This document shows, in pieces, positions 9,146-18,786 of a stretch of DNA of 64,000 nucleotides. The notes beneath the pieces are model-generated. The model made no database searches, was not told the origin of the DNA, and worked only from the letters and a program-made list of their open reading frames with translations. Position 1 is the stretch's first letter, and each line of letters opens with the position of its first letter. Source of the DNA: an uncultured Halomonas sp. (GTDB lineage: Bacteria; Pseudomonadota; Gammaproteobacteria; Pseudomonadales; Halomonadaceae); the NCBI RefSeq assembly GCF_946887195.1, contig NZ_CAMPKE010000001.1:310001-374000 (forward strand). Direction: 5' to 3'. The translations under genes and the position numbers were made by a program.

Positions 9146-9694
9146 TCGCTTGTTGTTATGCACCGGCACTCATGACAGCGCCGATACGCCAGTGAAGCCA
9201 TCAGGACGCCACATTAGCGGATACCACTAATATGACTCCAGTTCGGCATTCGAAAACGTTGCAACCTTAGCACTTGGCAGAACGAATCGCGTAAAATTAT
9301 CGCGAGAATCGCGGTAACTATCTTGCATGCGATCTCGCTCTTCGCAATGCCGCAAATGTGAAATTTGTTTCTTATTGGAAACGCGGCTACATTACCCCGA
9401 CCCCGGTAGGATCACAATAAGCTATCGACGAAGGTCGAGGATGCCCGCCAACGGCGAACGCAAGAGTAGCCATTACATGCGTCAACACCTACTCGCGCGA
9501 CGCATTCGTTGTAAAACCCGACCTATTCGGACAATTGCAGGCTGGACGCACACAGCAATCGCGGCCACCCTTATCAGGCGGTCAAGCCATCGCCGATAGG
9601 CAGCGGCGAAATGCAACGTCAGGGGCTCGCCATCGAGACGCAATGGCGATACGATTCCCTTATCAGGAAAACCTTTTTCGTATAGGAAAACGAC
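9146..9694. other. Divergent control region of the glycine genes
   Basis: This roughly 550-bp gap separates AGCS-gcvT (minus) from gcvH-gcvP (plus). I looked for the glycine riboswitch core that often precedes gcv genes and AGCS transporters and did not see it on either strand. No credible gene is visible. Promoters for both directions must lie here. Confidence 0.5.
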
Positions 9695-10090
9695 ATGAGC
9701 ACCATCCCCGCGAACCTGCGTTATACCGAAAGCCACGAATGGGTCCAGGACAACGGCGACGGCACAGTTACTCTGGGCATTACCGACCACGCCCAGGAGG
9801 CACTGGGCGATGTCGTTTTCGTCGAGCTTCCCGAGACCGGCCGCGAACTCAATGCCGGTGAGGAGTTCGGTGTCATCGAGTCGGTCAAGGCGGCCTCCGA
9901 TCTATATGCCCCGCTGGCCGGGGAAGTCGTCGAAATCAACGACAGCCTCGAAGACGCGCCGGAAACCGTCAATGAATCGCCTTATGAAGCGGGTTGGATC
10001 CTCAAGCTCAAACTGGCCGATGCCAGCGCTCTCGATGCCCTGCTCGATGCCGACGCCTACGCCAGGCTCGCCGAGGCCGAAGAGGACTAG
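9695..10090 (+). CDS. gcvH: Glycine cleavage system H protein (lipoyl carrier)
   Basis: This 131-residue carrier shuttles the aminomethyl intermediate between the P, T and L proteins on a lipoyl arm. The N-terminus [11 protein letters not shown] and the lipoylation motif [15 protein letters not shown], with Lys65, are typical. Length matches the family (about 129 aa). AGGAAA precedes the ATG. gcvP follows after 126 bases containing small hairpins. Confidence 0.96.
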   Translation: MSTIPANLRYTESHEWVQDNGDGTVTLGITDHAQEALGDVVFVELPETGRELNAGEEFGVIESVKAASDLYAPLAGEVVEINDSLEDAPETVNESPYEAGWILKLKLADASALDALLDADAYARLAEAEED

Positions 10091-10138
10091 CTAGCTACAG
10101 GCCGGCACGACGCCGGTCGAATAGCAACCAATATCGAC

Positions 10139-10159
10139 GCGGGTAGCCCGGCTGCCCGC
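10139..10159 (+). other. Small hairpin between gcvH and gcvP
   Basis: GCGGGTAGC pairs with GCTGCCCGC across a three-base loop, with one G-U pair. No T-run follows, so it is unlikely to stop transcription; it may stabilise the gcvH message or set the ratio of H to P protein. Confidence 0.35.
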
Positions 10160-10216
10160 GGCACTGCGTTATGACTCGTTATGGGCTTGACCGCCCCGCC
10201 ACATGATAGGTGCCCC

Positions 10217-13111
10217 ATGGCAGTAGATAATCGCCGTCTGGCCGAATTGGCCAGCCATGATGCCTTCGTTCATCGCCACAATGGTCCTGGTGCCGCCGAC
10301 ATTGAGCATATGCTCAAGACCCTCGGGGCCAAGGATATGCCCACGCTGATAGAGAGAACCGTGCCGGCCGGCATTCGCCTGGGTCGCGAGCTCGCTCTCG
10401 ATGCCCCACGCGGCGAGGCGGAAGCGCTCGATTATCTCAAGCGGCTGGCCCGCCAGAACAAGGTCTTCAAGACCTATATCGGCCAGGGTTACTACAACAC
10501 CCACACCCCGGCGGTCATCGCCCGCAACGTGCTGGAAAACCCGGGTTGGTATACCGCCTATACGCCTTACCAGCCCGAAATCGCCCAAGGTCGCCTGGAG
10601 GGCCTGCTCAACTTCCAGCAGATGGTCATGGACCTGACCGGCATGGAGTTGGCCAACGCCTCGCTGCTCGACGAAGCCACCGCCGCCGCCGAGGCCATGG
10701 CGCTATGTCATCGCGCCAACAGGAAGGTCAAGTCCGAGCGCTTCTTCGTCGCCGACGATGTCTTGCCGCAAACGTTGGACGTACTGCGTACCCGCGCCGC
10801 CTATTTCGGTATCGAATTGGTTGTCGACGTCGCCGAGCGCATCGCCGAGCATGAGGTTTTCGGCGCACTCTTTCAGTATCCGGGCGAAACCGGCCGGGTG
10901 CGCGATCTCGCGCCGCTGATCGATTCCGCCCGACAGCGCAACGTCATGACCTGCGTCGCCGCCGACCTGATGAGTCTGGTGCTGCTCAAGGAGCCCGGCG
11001 CGCTCGGCGCCGACGTGGTGCTCGGCAACTCTCAGCGCTTCGGCGTGCCGATGGGCTACGGTGGCCCGCATGCGGCGTTCTTCGCCACCACCGACAAGCT
11101 CAAGCGCTCGATTCCCGGTCGCATCATCGGTGTTTCCAAGGACAGCCGCGGCAACCAGGCGCTGCGCATGGCAATGCAGACCCGCGAGCAGCATATTCGC
11201 CGTGAGAAAGCGACCTCCAACATCTGTACCGCTCAGGCACTACTGGCGAACATGGCGGGCTTCTATGCCGTCTATCATGGTGCGGAGGGATTGCGCACCA
11301 TCGCTACGCGGATTCATCGCCTGACCACCATTCTCGCCGAAGGGCTCAAGCGCAAGGGCGTGCAACTGGCTCACGATAGCTGGTTCGACACGCTGACGCT
11401 GACCGGCGTCGATGCCGGCAAGATTCACGGTCGCGCCATGACCCACGAAATCAACCCGCGCTTTCATGCCGACGGTCGCATCGGCATCAGCCTCGACGAG
11501 ACCACCACCGCGGCGGACGTGGCGGTGCTGTTCGACGTACTGCTGGGCGAAGAGCACGGTCTTTCCGTGGCGGCTCTCGATGACGAGATCGTCGCCGCCG
11601 GCACCTCGGGCATTCCCATGGCCTGCGCCCGTGCGAGCGATTTCCTGACCCACCCCAACTTCACGCGTTATCGCAGCGAGACCGAAATGCTGCGTTACCT
11701 GAAGCGCCTGGAAAATCGCGACCTGTCGCTGACCCATGCGATGATTCCGCTGGGCTCGTGCACCATGAAGCTCAACGCTACCAGCGAGATGATTCCCATC
11801 ACCTGGCCGGAATTCGCCCACATTCATCCCTTCGCGCCGGCCGATCAGGCGGTGGGCTACAAGCAGATGATCGATGAGCTGGCGGCCTTCCTGGTGGAGA
11901 TCACCGGCTACGACCATATCTCGATGCAGCCCAATTCCGGCGCCCAGGGCGAGTATGCCGGCCTGGTGGCGATTCGCCGCTATCAAGCCGCCGAAGGTCA
12001 GGGGCATCGCGATATCTGCCTGATCCCCAGCTCCGCCCACGGCACCAATCCGGCATCCGCGGCGATGGCGCAGATGAAGGTCGTGGTGGTCGAGTGCGAC
12101 AAGGGCGGCAATATCGATCTGGCCGATTTGCGCGACAAGGCGGAGAAACATAGCGAGACCCTGTCGGCAATCATGCTGACCTACCCCTCTACCCACGGGG
12201 TTTTCGAGGAGGGCGTGCGCGAGGCCTGCCGGATCGTGCATGACCACGGCGGCCAGGTATACATCGATGGCGCCAACATGAACGCCCAGGTCGGCTTGTG
12301 CCGCCCCGGCGATTTCGGTGGCGATGTCTCGCATCTCAACCTGCACAAGACATTCTGCATTCCCCATGGCGGTGGCGGCCCGGGCATGGGGCCGATCGGC
12401 GTCAAGGCGCACCTGGCCCCGTTCGTCTCCAACCATGTGGTCACGCCGATCGCCGGAGTGCGCGAGGAGTGTGGCGCCGTTTCGGCCGCCGCCTTCGGCA
12501 GCGCCTCGATCCTGCCGATCTCCTGGGCTTACATCAAGATGATGGGCGCCAGCGGCCTGCGCGAAGCCACCGAGCTGGCGATTCTCAACGCCAACTACAT
12601 CGCCAAGCGCCTCGAAGATCACTACCCCGTGCTCTACAAGGGCGTCAATGGCACCGTGGCGCATGAGTGCATCATCGATATTCGCCCGCTCAAGGCGGCA
12701 TCCGGCATTTCGGAGGAGGACATCGCCAAGCGCCTGATGGACTACGGCTTCCATGCGCCGACCATGTCGTTCCCGGTACCCGGCACGCTGATGATCGAGC
12801 CGACGGAGTCGGAATCGCGCTACGAGATCGATCGCTTCTGCGAGGCCATGATCGCCATTCGCGAGGAGATCGCCAAGGTGGAGAACGGCGACTGGACGGC
12901 GGACGACAACCCGCTGGTCAACGCTCCGCATACCATGGCCGATCTGATGGATGCCGGCTGGGAGCGTGCCTACTCGCGCGAACTGGGCGCCTTCCCATCG
13001 GAGGCGGTCAAGGCCGCCAAGGTCTGGCCGGCGGTCAACCGCGTCGACAACGTGCATGGCGACCGCCAGCTGATCTGTTCGTGTCCGACCATAGACAGTT
13101 ATCGCGACTAA
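10217..13111 (+). CDS. gcvP: Glycine dehydrogenase (decarboxylating), P protein, single-chain form
   Basis: This 964-residue PLP enzyme decarboxylates glycine and loads the aminomethyl group on GcvH. It is the fused, single-chain type, with both halves present. The PLP lysine lies in [20 protein letters not shown] (about Lys711). Conserved blocks include the N-terminal FVHRHNGPG and [19 protein letters not shown] 10217 is used; an ATG 12 codons upstream adds residues not typical of the family. A strong intrinsic terminator follows. On the opposite strand there is a long open frame, judged to be a GC-driven shadow. Confidence 0.96.
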   Translation: MAVDNRRLAELASHDAFVHRHNGPGAADIEHMLKTLGAKDMPTLIERTVPAGIRLGRELALDAPRGEAEALDYLKRLARQNKVFKTYIGQGYYNTHTPAVIARNVLENPGWYTAYTPYQPEIAQGRLEGLLNFQQMVMDLTGMELANASLLDEATAAAEAMALCHRANRKVKSERFFVADDVLPQTLDVLRTRAAYFGIELVVDVAERIAEHEVFGALFQYPGETGRVRDLAPLIDSARQRNVMTCVAADLMSLVLLKEPGALGADVVLGNSQRFGVPMGYGGPHAAFFATTDKLKRSIPGRIIGVSKDSRGNQALRMAMQTREQHIRREKATSNICTAQALLANMAGFYAVYHGAEGLRTIATRIHRLTTILAEGLKRKGVQLAHDSWFDTLTLTGVDAGKIHGRAMTHEINPRFHADGRIGISLDETTTAADVAVLFDVLLGEEHGLSVAALDDEIVAAGTSGIPMACARASDFLTHPNFTRYRSETEMLRYLKRLENRDLSLTHAMIPLGSCTMKLNATSEMIPITWPEFAHIHPFAPADQAVGYKQMIDELAAFLVEITGYDHISMQPNSGAQGEYAGLVAIRRYQAAEGQGHRDICLIPSSAHGTNPASAAMAQMKVVVVECDKGGNIDLADLRDKAEKHSETLSAIMLTYPSTHGVFEEGVREACRIVHDHGGQVYIDGANMNAQVGLCRPGDFGGDVSHLNLHKTFCIPHGGGGPGMGPIGVKAHLAPFVSNHVVTPIAGVREECGAVSAAAFGSASILPISWAYIKMMGASGLREATELAILNANYIAKRLEDHYPVLYKGVNGTVAHECIIDIRPLKAASGISEEDIAKRLMDYGFHAPTMSFPVPGTLMIEPTESESRYEIDRFCEAMIAIREEIAKVENGDWTADDNPLVNAPHTMADLMDAGWERAYSRELGAFPSEAVKAAKVWPAVNRVDNVHGDRQLICSCPTIDSYRD

Positions 13112-13135
13112 GCGGCGATAGCGTCTCGGTGAGCA

Positions 13136-13176
13136 CGAAAATCCCCGCGCCAGTGGCGCGGGGATTTTCGTTGTTG
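13136..13176 (+). terminator. Intrinsic terminator of gcvP
   Basis: A perfect 16-bp stem (13136-13151 with 13155-13170, core ATCCCCGCGCC) with an AGT loop ends in TTTTCG and is followed by TTGTTG. It closes the gcvHP unit. Confidence 0.88.
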
Positions 13177-13213
13177 CAAAGAGTGTCGCGAAGAATGGTG
13201 TTGGGACCAATGC

Positions 13214-14131
13214 CTACGCGTCGAAGCTCGGCTCCTCGGCGAAGCCATACAATGCGCTGCGGCGCTGCTCGCGAAAATCGTCGAGCAACTTGGCGTAACG
13301 CCTAGGTGTTTCACTGCCGGCCCGGGTGACGATATGCAGGGTCTCGTAGACCTGCTGCGCCAGCGGCAACTCCTTGACCTGACGCTGCCAGGGCGAGGTT
13401 TCCAGCACAACGCGTGAAATCACCGTAAATCCCAGCCCGCGCGCCACGGCATCGAGCACCGTGGCGACTTCGTTGGTAAAGCCCTGCTGCACGAAATGGC
13501 TCATCGAGCGGAATTCGCCGGCGAAGTTGGCGCGCAGCAACTGGCTGGCATGGTTGACGCCATCGGAGTAGTTCATGAAACCCAGCGCCATCAACTCCTT
13601 GAGCGTGGTGCCGGTAAAGTCGGCTGGCACCACCAGGCATAATGGCTCCTGGTGCCAGGGCTCATAATGCAAATCGGGGTGTCTGATTCTGTCGGTGACG
13701 ATGCCCAGGTCGTAACGTCCGGCCAGCACATCCTCGACGATCTCGCTATTGAAAGCGAAGTTGTAACTGACGGTCAGCCCCGGATGCATCTGCTGATAAC
13801 CGAGAATGAACGGATAGAACATCAGCCCGACACTGCCTGGCGACGCGATACGACAATCGCCGGAATCGATGGAATCGTTATCCAACGAGTGCCGAAAATG
13901 CTCGTGTTCGGCAAACAGCTTGATGGCGTAATCGTAGGTCCGCCGCCCCGCCTCGGTCAGCGTGAAGCGGCGCCCCTGGCGGTTCAGCAGGGATTTTTCC
14001 AGATATTGCTCAAGCTTGCGAATATGCTGGCTGACGCCAGGCTGCGTCATGTCGAGCCGGCGAGCGGTATGCGTAAAGCTGCCGGTTTCCACCAATGTGA
14101 TGAAAGTCCGAAAATACTGAGCATTGAACAT
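13214..14131 (-). CDS. LysR-family transcriptional regulator
   Basis: This 305-residue regulator has the N-terminal winged helix-turn-helix of the LysR family (FRTFITLVETGSFTHTARRL then MTQPGVSQHIRKLE) and a C-terminal periplasmic-binding-protein-like effector domain. ATG 14131 gives the normal family length; upstream in-frame starts add over 100 residues of non-conserved sequence. It is convergent with gcvP and divergent from ppnN. It does not resemble GcvA at the N-terminus, so regulation of gcv is not implied; the target may be ppnN or distant. The effector is unknown. Confidence 0.87.
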   Translation of the reverse strand: MFNAQYFRTFITLVETGSFTHTARRLDMTQPGVSQHIRKLEQYLEKSLLNRQGRRFTLTEAGRRTYDYAIKLFAEHEHFRHSLDNDSIDSGDCRIASPGSVGLMFYPFILGYQQMHPGLTVSYNFAFNSEIVEDVLAGRYDLGIVTDRIRHPDLHYEPWHQEPLCLVVPADFTGTTLKELMALGFMNYSDGVNHASQLLRANFAGEFRSMSHFVQQGFTNEVATVLDAVARGLGFTVISRVVLETSPWQRQVKELPLAQQVYETLHIVTRAGSETPRRYAKLLDDFREQRRSALYGFAEEPSFDA

Positions 14132-14377
14132 GGAACGTCGAGTCCACTTACGGTGATTCGTTGCCAATGCAGCGAACGCAACCTGCGACATCGGCAGCGC
14201 CGGGTGGCAGGAATCGGAGGAAGCCATCTTGGCTGACGATCTTATCAGAGAATCGAATAATGCGCAGCGCTGCCAGTACGACGCCGGCATGGTAGCATCG
14301 AGTTCGATCGTAGACTCACGCTCAACGCCCGCCGCACTGTCTAAATGATCCGAGATTGGCATAACAAGGAACACCCG

Positions 14378-15742
14378 ATGCCTGGAACGCTGTCCACCAC
14401 GATTTCTCCTGAAGGTAGCCTCGAGGTCCTGTCGCAGCACGAGGTCAATCGCCTGCGCGATACATCCGCCAGTGGCCTGCACGACCTGCTGCGGCGTTGC
14501 GCGCTAGCCGTACTCAATTGCGGTACGCCCACCGATGACGGCCTCGCGGTCATGGAGGCCTATCGCGATTTCGATATCGAAGTGCTGCAGGAGGACCGGG
14601 GCATTCGCCTCAAGCTCACCAATGCGCCGGCCGAAGCGTTCGTCGATGGGCGGATGATTCGTGGCATTCGCGAGCACCTCTCTTCGGTTCTGCGCGACAT
14701 CGTCTATGTCTTCAATGAAATTCAACAACAACCGCGTTTCGATCTATCGACCAGCGAGGGCACCAGTAACGCGGTCTTCCATATCCTGCGCAATGCCGGC
14801 ACGCTGAAGGCCTCGCGGGAGCCCAGCCTGGTGGTGTGCTGGGGCGGTCACTCGATCTCTCGCGAGGAGTACGACTACACCAAGGACGTCGGCTACCACC
14901 TGGGCCTGCGCGAACTGGATATCTGCACCGGCTGCGGTCCCGGCGCCATGAAAGGACCCATGAAAGGAGCCAACGTGGCGCATGCCAAGCAGCGTCGCCA
15001 CAACGGCCGCTATCTGGGAATCTCCGAGCCCGGCATCATCGCCGCCGAGTCACCCAATCCGATCGTCAACGAGTTGGTGATCATGCCCGATATCGAGAAG
15101 CGCCTGGAGGCCTTCGTGCGCGTTGGGCATGGCATCATCGTGTTTCCCGGCGGGGTCGGCACGGCCGAGGAGATTCTTTATCTGCTGGGCATTCTGCTGC
15201 ATCCGATCAATGCCGATACGCCCTTCCCGGTCATTTTTACGGGCCCGGAAAGTGCCGCCGATTATTTCCAGCGCATCGATGAGTTTCTCGCTTACACGCT
15301 TGGCAGCGAAGCTCGCAGCCGTTACCGCATTCTCATCGACGACCCCGTCGGGGTGGCGCGCGCCATGCGCCAGGGAATCGATGAAGTCACCGAGTTTCGA
15401 CGGGCGAATAACGACGCCTTTTATTACAACTGGCGCCTCAATGTGCAGCCCGGCTTCCAGCAGCCCTTCGAGCCGACCCATGAGGCGATGGCCGGCCTGG
15501 CTCTGCATCATGACCAACCGGTTCATGAATTGGCCGCCAACCTGCGCCGGGCGTTTTCAGGCATCGTGGCCGGCAATGTAAAGGAGCCCGGCATTCGCGC
15601 CATCGAGGCTCACGGCCCCTTCCGCCTGCATGCCGAGCCGGCGCTGATGGCACGTCTCGATGAGCTGCTCGGCTCCTTCGTGGCGCAAGGCCGCATGAAG
15701 TTGCCCGGCAGCCACTACGTGCCCTGCTATACGCTGACTTGA
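14378..15742 (+). CDS. ppnN: Pyrimidine/purine nucleotide 5'-monophosphate nucleosidase (LOG family)
   Basis: This protein of 454 residues, the length I recall for E. coli PpnN (YgdH), should hydrolyse the N-glycosidic bond of nucleoside monophosphates, releasing base and ribose 5-phosphate; in E. coli it responds to ppGpp. The Rossmann-like LOG domain shows CTGCGPGAMKGPMKGA and the catalytic signature FPGGVGTAEEI. A PpnN-type N-terminal extension and C-terminal DUF3412-like region flank it. ATG 14378 is chosen over 14345 on length and AAGGA. A divergent LysR gene lies upstream and a strong palindromic terminator follows. Confidence 0.92.
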   Translation: MPGTLSTTISPEGSLEVLSQHEVNRLRDTSASGLHDLLRRCALAVLNCGTPTDDGLAVMEAYRDFDIEVLQEDRGIRLKLTNAPAEAFVDGRMIRGIREHLSSVLRDIVYVFNEIQQQPRFDLSTSEGTSNAVFHILRNAGTLKASREPSLVVCWGGHSISREEYDYTKDVGYHLGLRELDICTGCGPGAMKGPMKGANVAHAKQRRHNGRYLGISEPGIIAAESPNPIVNELVIMPDIEKRLEAFVRVGHGIIVFPGGVGTAEEILYLLGILLHPINADTPFPVIFTGPESAADYFQRIDEFLAYTLGSEARSRYRILIDDPVGVARAMRQGIDEVTEFRRANNDAFYYNWRLNVQPGFQQPFEPTHEAMAGLALHHDQPVHELAANLRRAFSGIVAGNVKEPGIRAIEAHGPFRLHAEPALMARLDELLGSFVAQGRMKLPGSHYVPCYTLT

Positions 15743-15752
15743 CCATGAGATG

Positions 15753-15788
15753 AACGCCAAAGGCCCGCGATCGCGGGCCTTTGGCGTT
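15753..15788. terminator. Bidirectional intrinsic terminator
   Basis: A perfect 36-bp palindrome, half-site AACGCCAAAGGCCCGCGA, lies between convergent ppnN and the small membrane protein gene. The AAA/TTT part inside the stem makes it work in both directions. Confidence 0.8.
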
Positions 15789-15797
15789 TCAATCCGG

Positions 15798-16163
15798 TTA
15801 TCGGCTGTCGCGCCGCCAGCCTGCCAGTAGCGCATGCAACAATAGCCCCACGGTCGCGCCATGGGAAAGCAATAGAAGGCCATCGACATCGCCCTGAATC
15901 CACTGCCATGAGGCGACGATGACACCGCCCAGCACCAACGTGCCGAGCAGCCTTGCGAGCAGGGCCGGCAACCGGCGGCGCGCCGCATGGCTCAACATGC
16001 GAAAGGCCGCCACCGAAACCACGGCGACCGCGACGAAAGCCAGAGCGATCAGCGCCAGTTGCCCCTGGTGCCCTCCGACTATGTAGCGGGGCAAGGTCGC
16101 AACGATCGCCGCCAGCACACCGATCATGATGCTCAGCCGCTCCGGTGTCATCGAGGCTGCCAT
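15798..16163 (-). CDS. Small hypothetical membrane protein
   Basis: I do not recognise a named family. The 121-residue protein (MTPERLSIMIGVLAA-type N-terminus after four residues) has about four hydrophobic segments: roughly residues 8-28, 38-55, 70-90 and 98-115. It looks like an inner-membrane protein resembling the subunit I-type (AtpI-like) small proteins only in general composition. ATG 16163 is used because a run of six G lies just upstream. It follows the flavodoxin gene by 27 bases on the same strand, so co-transcription is likely. Confidence 0.7.
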   Translation of the reverse strand: MAASMTPERLSIMIGVLAAIVATLPRYIVGGHQGQLALIALAFVAVAVVSVAAFRMLSHAARRRLPALLARLLGTLVLGGVIVASWQWIQGDVDGLLLLSHGATVGLLLHALLAGWRRDSR

Positions 16164-16190
16164 GATGCCCCCCGCTGCCAAAGCCACGTA

Positions 16191-16655
16191 TCAGTCACGG
16201 CGCAATTGCTGCTCATCGATCCACGTCTCGACCCAGGGTAGTGCCGCATCGTCGGCCATGAACGTCTCCATGGCATCCACTTCGAGCCTTTCGCCGAGGC
16301 GCTGCGCGCCATGCTCCTCGAGAAGCGCATCGAGCGAACGGCCGGCACCGCAGAACGTATCGCCATATGAGCTGTCGCCAAGCGCAATCAACCCATAGCG
16401 AAGCTCCGTCAAGGAGGGATGACATTCGGCGATGGCACGCGCAAAGGGAACGAAGTTGCCGGGAAAATCGCCGCTGCCGGTGGTGGAAACGCAGAACAGC
16501 ACCAATTCGGCAGGCGATTCGAGCAGATCATCGAGCGTCGGCTGCTCGAAAATGGCCACCTCGTAGCCGGCATCCTCGAACAGCGGCTTGACCTGCTCCG
16601 CAACATCCAGGGCACCACCATACATGGTGCCTACGAAAATCTTGATCGTGGGCAT
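16191..16655 (-). CDS. Flavodoxin-domain protein, MioC/YqcA-like
   Basis: This 154-residue protein has the N-terminal FMN phosphate-loop region IKIFVGTMYGGALDVAEQ and the second flavin-binding loop STTGSGDFPGN, followed by YGLIALGDSSYGDTFCG. These are hallmarks of short-chain flavodoxins of the MioC/YqcA type, which act as cytoplasmic electron carriers. The start at 16655 gives the normal family length; the ribosome binding site is weak. The electron donor and acceptor cannot be inferred from the neighbours. Confidence 0.85.
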   Translation of the reverse strand: MPTIKIFVGTMYGGALDVAEQVKPLFEDAGYEVAIFEQPTLDDLLESPAELVLFCVSTTGSGDFPGNFVPFARAIAECHPSLTELRYGLIALGDSSYGDTFCGAGRSLDALLEEHGAQRLGERLEVDAMETFMADDAALPWVETWIDEQQLRRD

Positions 16656-16796
16656 GGACTGATTGATTTGGCTTGAGAAATTCGCATGGATGGTACCACG
16701 CGAGCGCCTCTGGCGCCCACCATGCAGCGACCCTCTCCCACTACCGCCATTCGCCGAACGTGAGACTATAATGGCGGTTTTCAGCATGGAGGCGCT

Positions 16797-17003
16797 ATGC
16801 AGAACACGTTTGAAGCCTGGATTACACCGCTGATGATCGGCGGCCTGATCCTGTTCATGAGCTTCATCATCTGGGATCTGGCACGCAAGTCCAAGGCAGG
16901 CAAGTTCGGCACCATCATGTTATTCGTCGTGCTCGGCGCGGGCATGCTGGTTTTCCTGCTCAAGACCATCATCACCACGCTAATGGAAAACGGCAGTCTT
17001 TAA
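16797..17003 (+). CDS. DUF2788 small membrane protein
   Basis: This 68-residue protein has two hydrophobic helices (about residues 10-28 and 39-58) separated by a basic turn with ARKSKAGKFG. It matches the DUF2788 family of gammaproteobacterial small inner-membrane proteins, whose function is unknown. GGAGG lies seven bases before the ATG. It is divergent from the flavodoxin gene and followed by a short terminator. Confidence 0.85.
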   Translation: MQNTFEAWITPLMIGGLILFMSFIIWDLARKSKAGKFGTIMLFVVLGAGMLVFLLKTIITTLMENGSL

Positions 17004-17039
17004 GACTGGCTAAGACCTTCGCATATAAGGCGCATCCTT

Positions 17040-17069
17040 AGGCGGAAAAAAGCTGATAACCGCCTTTTT
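17040..17069 (+). terminator. Probable terminator after the DUF2788 gene
   Basis: AGGCGG (17040-17045) pairs with CCGCCT (17060-17065) across an A-rich 14-base loop and is followed by TTTTTC. The stem is short but GC-rich. Confidence 0.6.
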
Positions 17070-17266
17070 CGATTGCCGACTCTCAGGGCGTTTACCCTGC
17101 CCCGCCATAGACTATTTTCCAATGGCAGGATAAATCACGGGGAATACAATCGTTATTGAGAATGCAACAAAATAAACTGGAAAAACAACTACTAAAGTCC
17201 AATGTTTTGCGCCAAACGCGCCTGGAAAAACAATGCGCGCCTGTCGCAAACGAGAGAGGTAAGCAT

Positions 17267-18622
17267 ATGAGTGATTCCAAGAATAATACCCCGCAGGGTG
17301 TCTCTCGCCGTACGCTATTGAAAACGGGTGCAACCGCGGCCGTCGTTGCAAGTACGCCGCTTATTTTCACGCGTAATGCCTGGGCACAGGAATTTCGCAA
17401 CGACCCCTCGAAACTAGGCGCCGTAACCTTTGGCTTCAACGTACCGCAGACCGGTCCTTATGCCGATGAGGGCGCCGACGAATTGCGCGCTTATAAACTT
17501 GCCGTAAAACACCTCAATGGCGAGGGTGACGGCGGTATGCTCAATACCATGCAGCCCAGCTCCTTGAAGGGTAACGGTATTCTGGGCAAGAAAGTCCAGT
17601 ATGTGACCGGCGACACGCAGACGAAATCGGATGCCGCGCGCGCCTCGGCCCAGCGGATGATCCAGCGGGATGGTGTCACCATGTTCACCGGCGGTTCGTC
17701 ATCGGGCGTGGCGATTGCCTGCCAGAGCCTTGCCCAGGAGTTGGGGGTCATCTATATGTGCGGCTTGACCCACTCCAACGACACCACCGGCAAGGATCGG
17801 CGCCGCTATGGTTTCCGCCATTTCTTCAATGCCTACATGTCGGGCCGGGCGCTCGGCCCGGTACTGAAGGAAGAGTACGGTACCGATCGGCGCGCCTACC
17901 ACCTGACAGCCGATTATACGTGGGGATGGACGCAGGAAGAGTCCATGAAGAACACCACCGAGGAGATGGGCTGGACGACGGCTCAAACGGTCCGCACCCC
18001 CGTGGGCGCCGGCGATTATTCACAATATCTGACCCAAGTACTCAGCTCCGATGCCGACGTGTTGATTCTCAATCACTACGGCAACGACATGGTCAACTCG
18101 TTGACCCAAGCCGTGAACTTCGGTTTGCGCGATCGCGTCGTGAATGGCAAGAACTTCGAGATCGTCGTGCCGCTGTTCTCGCGTTTGATGGCACAGGGCG
18201 CGGGCAGTGCAATCAAAGGCATACTCGGTTCCACGAACTGGAGCTGGTCACTGCAGGATCCTGGCTCCCTGGCCTTCGTCAAATCCTTCGGCGCCGAGTA
18301 CGGCGCGCCCCCCTCTCAGGCCGCGCATACCTGCTACGTACAAACCCTGCTTTATGCCAACGCTTGCGAAATGGCGGGCACCTTCTACCCGCCCGAAGTG
18401 ATCAAGACACTCGAAGGCTTCAAGTTCGATGGCATGGGTAACGGGCCGACGGAATACCGCGCCGAGGACCATCAGTGCTTCAAGGATGTTTTCGTGGTGC
18501 GTGGCGCCGAAAACCCAACCAACCAGTTCGATCTTCTGGATGTGGTCAAACAAGTGCCACGCGCGCAGGTCGAATACGCTCCCACGATGTTCGGTGGGGA
18601 ACTCGGGCCTTACGAGGTCTAA
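17267..18622 (+). CDS. HAAT-family ABC transporter substrate-binding protein with Tat signal
   Basis: This 451-residue periplasmic protein begins with a twin-arginine signal (SRRTLLKTGATAAVV, cleavage probably after NAWAQ). The mature part is a type I periplasmic-binding fold of the branched-chain amino acid / amide / urea group (FGFNVPQTGPYADEGADELR, GGSSSGVAIACQSLAQELG). ATG 17267 is used because of AGAGAGG and because the Tat motif follows closely. It is first of five genes of a complete importer. A Tat signal means export in folded form. The ligand is not predictable; amino acid, amide or urea are the family options. Confidence 0.88.
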   Translation: MSDSKNNTPQGVSRRTLLKTGATAAVVASTPLIFTRNAWAQEFRNDPSKLGAVTFGFNVPQTGPYADEGADELRAYKLAVKHLNGEGDGGMLNTMQPSSLKGNGILGKKVQYVTGDTQTKSDAARASAQRMIQRDGVTMFTGGSSSGVAIACQSLAQELGVIYMCGLTHSNDTTGKDRRRYGFRHFFNAYMSGRALGPVLKEEYGTDRRAYHLTADYTWGWTQEESMKNTTEEMGWTTAQTVRTPVGAGDYSQYLTQVLSSDADVLILNHYGNDMVNSLTQAVNFGLRDRVVNGKNFEIVVPLFSRLMAQGAGSAIKGILGSTNWSWSLQDPGSLAFVKSFGAEYGAPPSQAAHTCYVQTLLYANACEMAGTFYPPEVIKTLEGFKFDGMGNGPTEYRAEDHQCFKDVFVVRGAENPTNQFDLLDVVKQVPRAQVEYAPTMFGGELGPYEV

Positions 18623-18637
18623 GGCATCCGCCAAAAG

Positions 18638-18674
18638 CCGGGCTGCGGATACAGTCAATGTATCCGTAGCCCGG
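18638..18674 (+). other. Intercistronic hairpin between binding-protein and permease genes
   Basis: A 16-bp stem (CCGGGCTGCGGATACA with its complement, one G-U pair) and five-base loop follow the stop codon by 15 bases. No T-run follows. Such hairpins protect the 3' end of the binding-protein message and let it be made in excess over the membrane subunits. Confidence 0.7.
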
Positions 18675-18786
18675 GTCAAAAGAACTCCATCTCTTCCTTG
18701 ATGCGTCCTGGCTGTTCGAAGGCCAGGGACGCCATCAAGGCTACTCCAGGTGCGTAAAAAGCACTCGATATTGGTTGGTATCGACT

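Noticed and set aside
9146..9694. Glycine riboswitch upstream of the glycine genes
   Set aside because: I searched both strands for the conserved core and did not find it; a covariance search could overturn this.
11240..13210. A 656-codon open frame antisense to gcvP
   Set aside because: It mirrors the reading frame of a clear enzyme gene, has no recognisable family and no ribosome binding site; long antisense frames are common in GC-rich genes.
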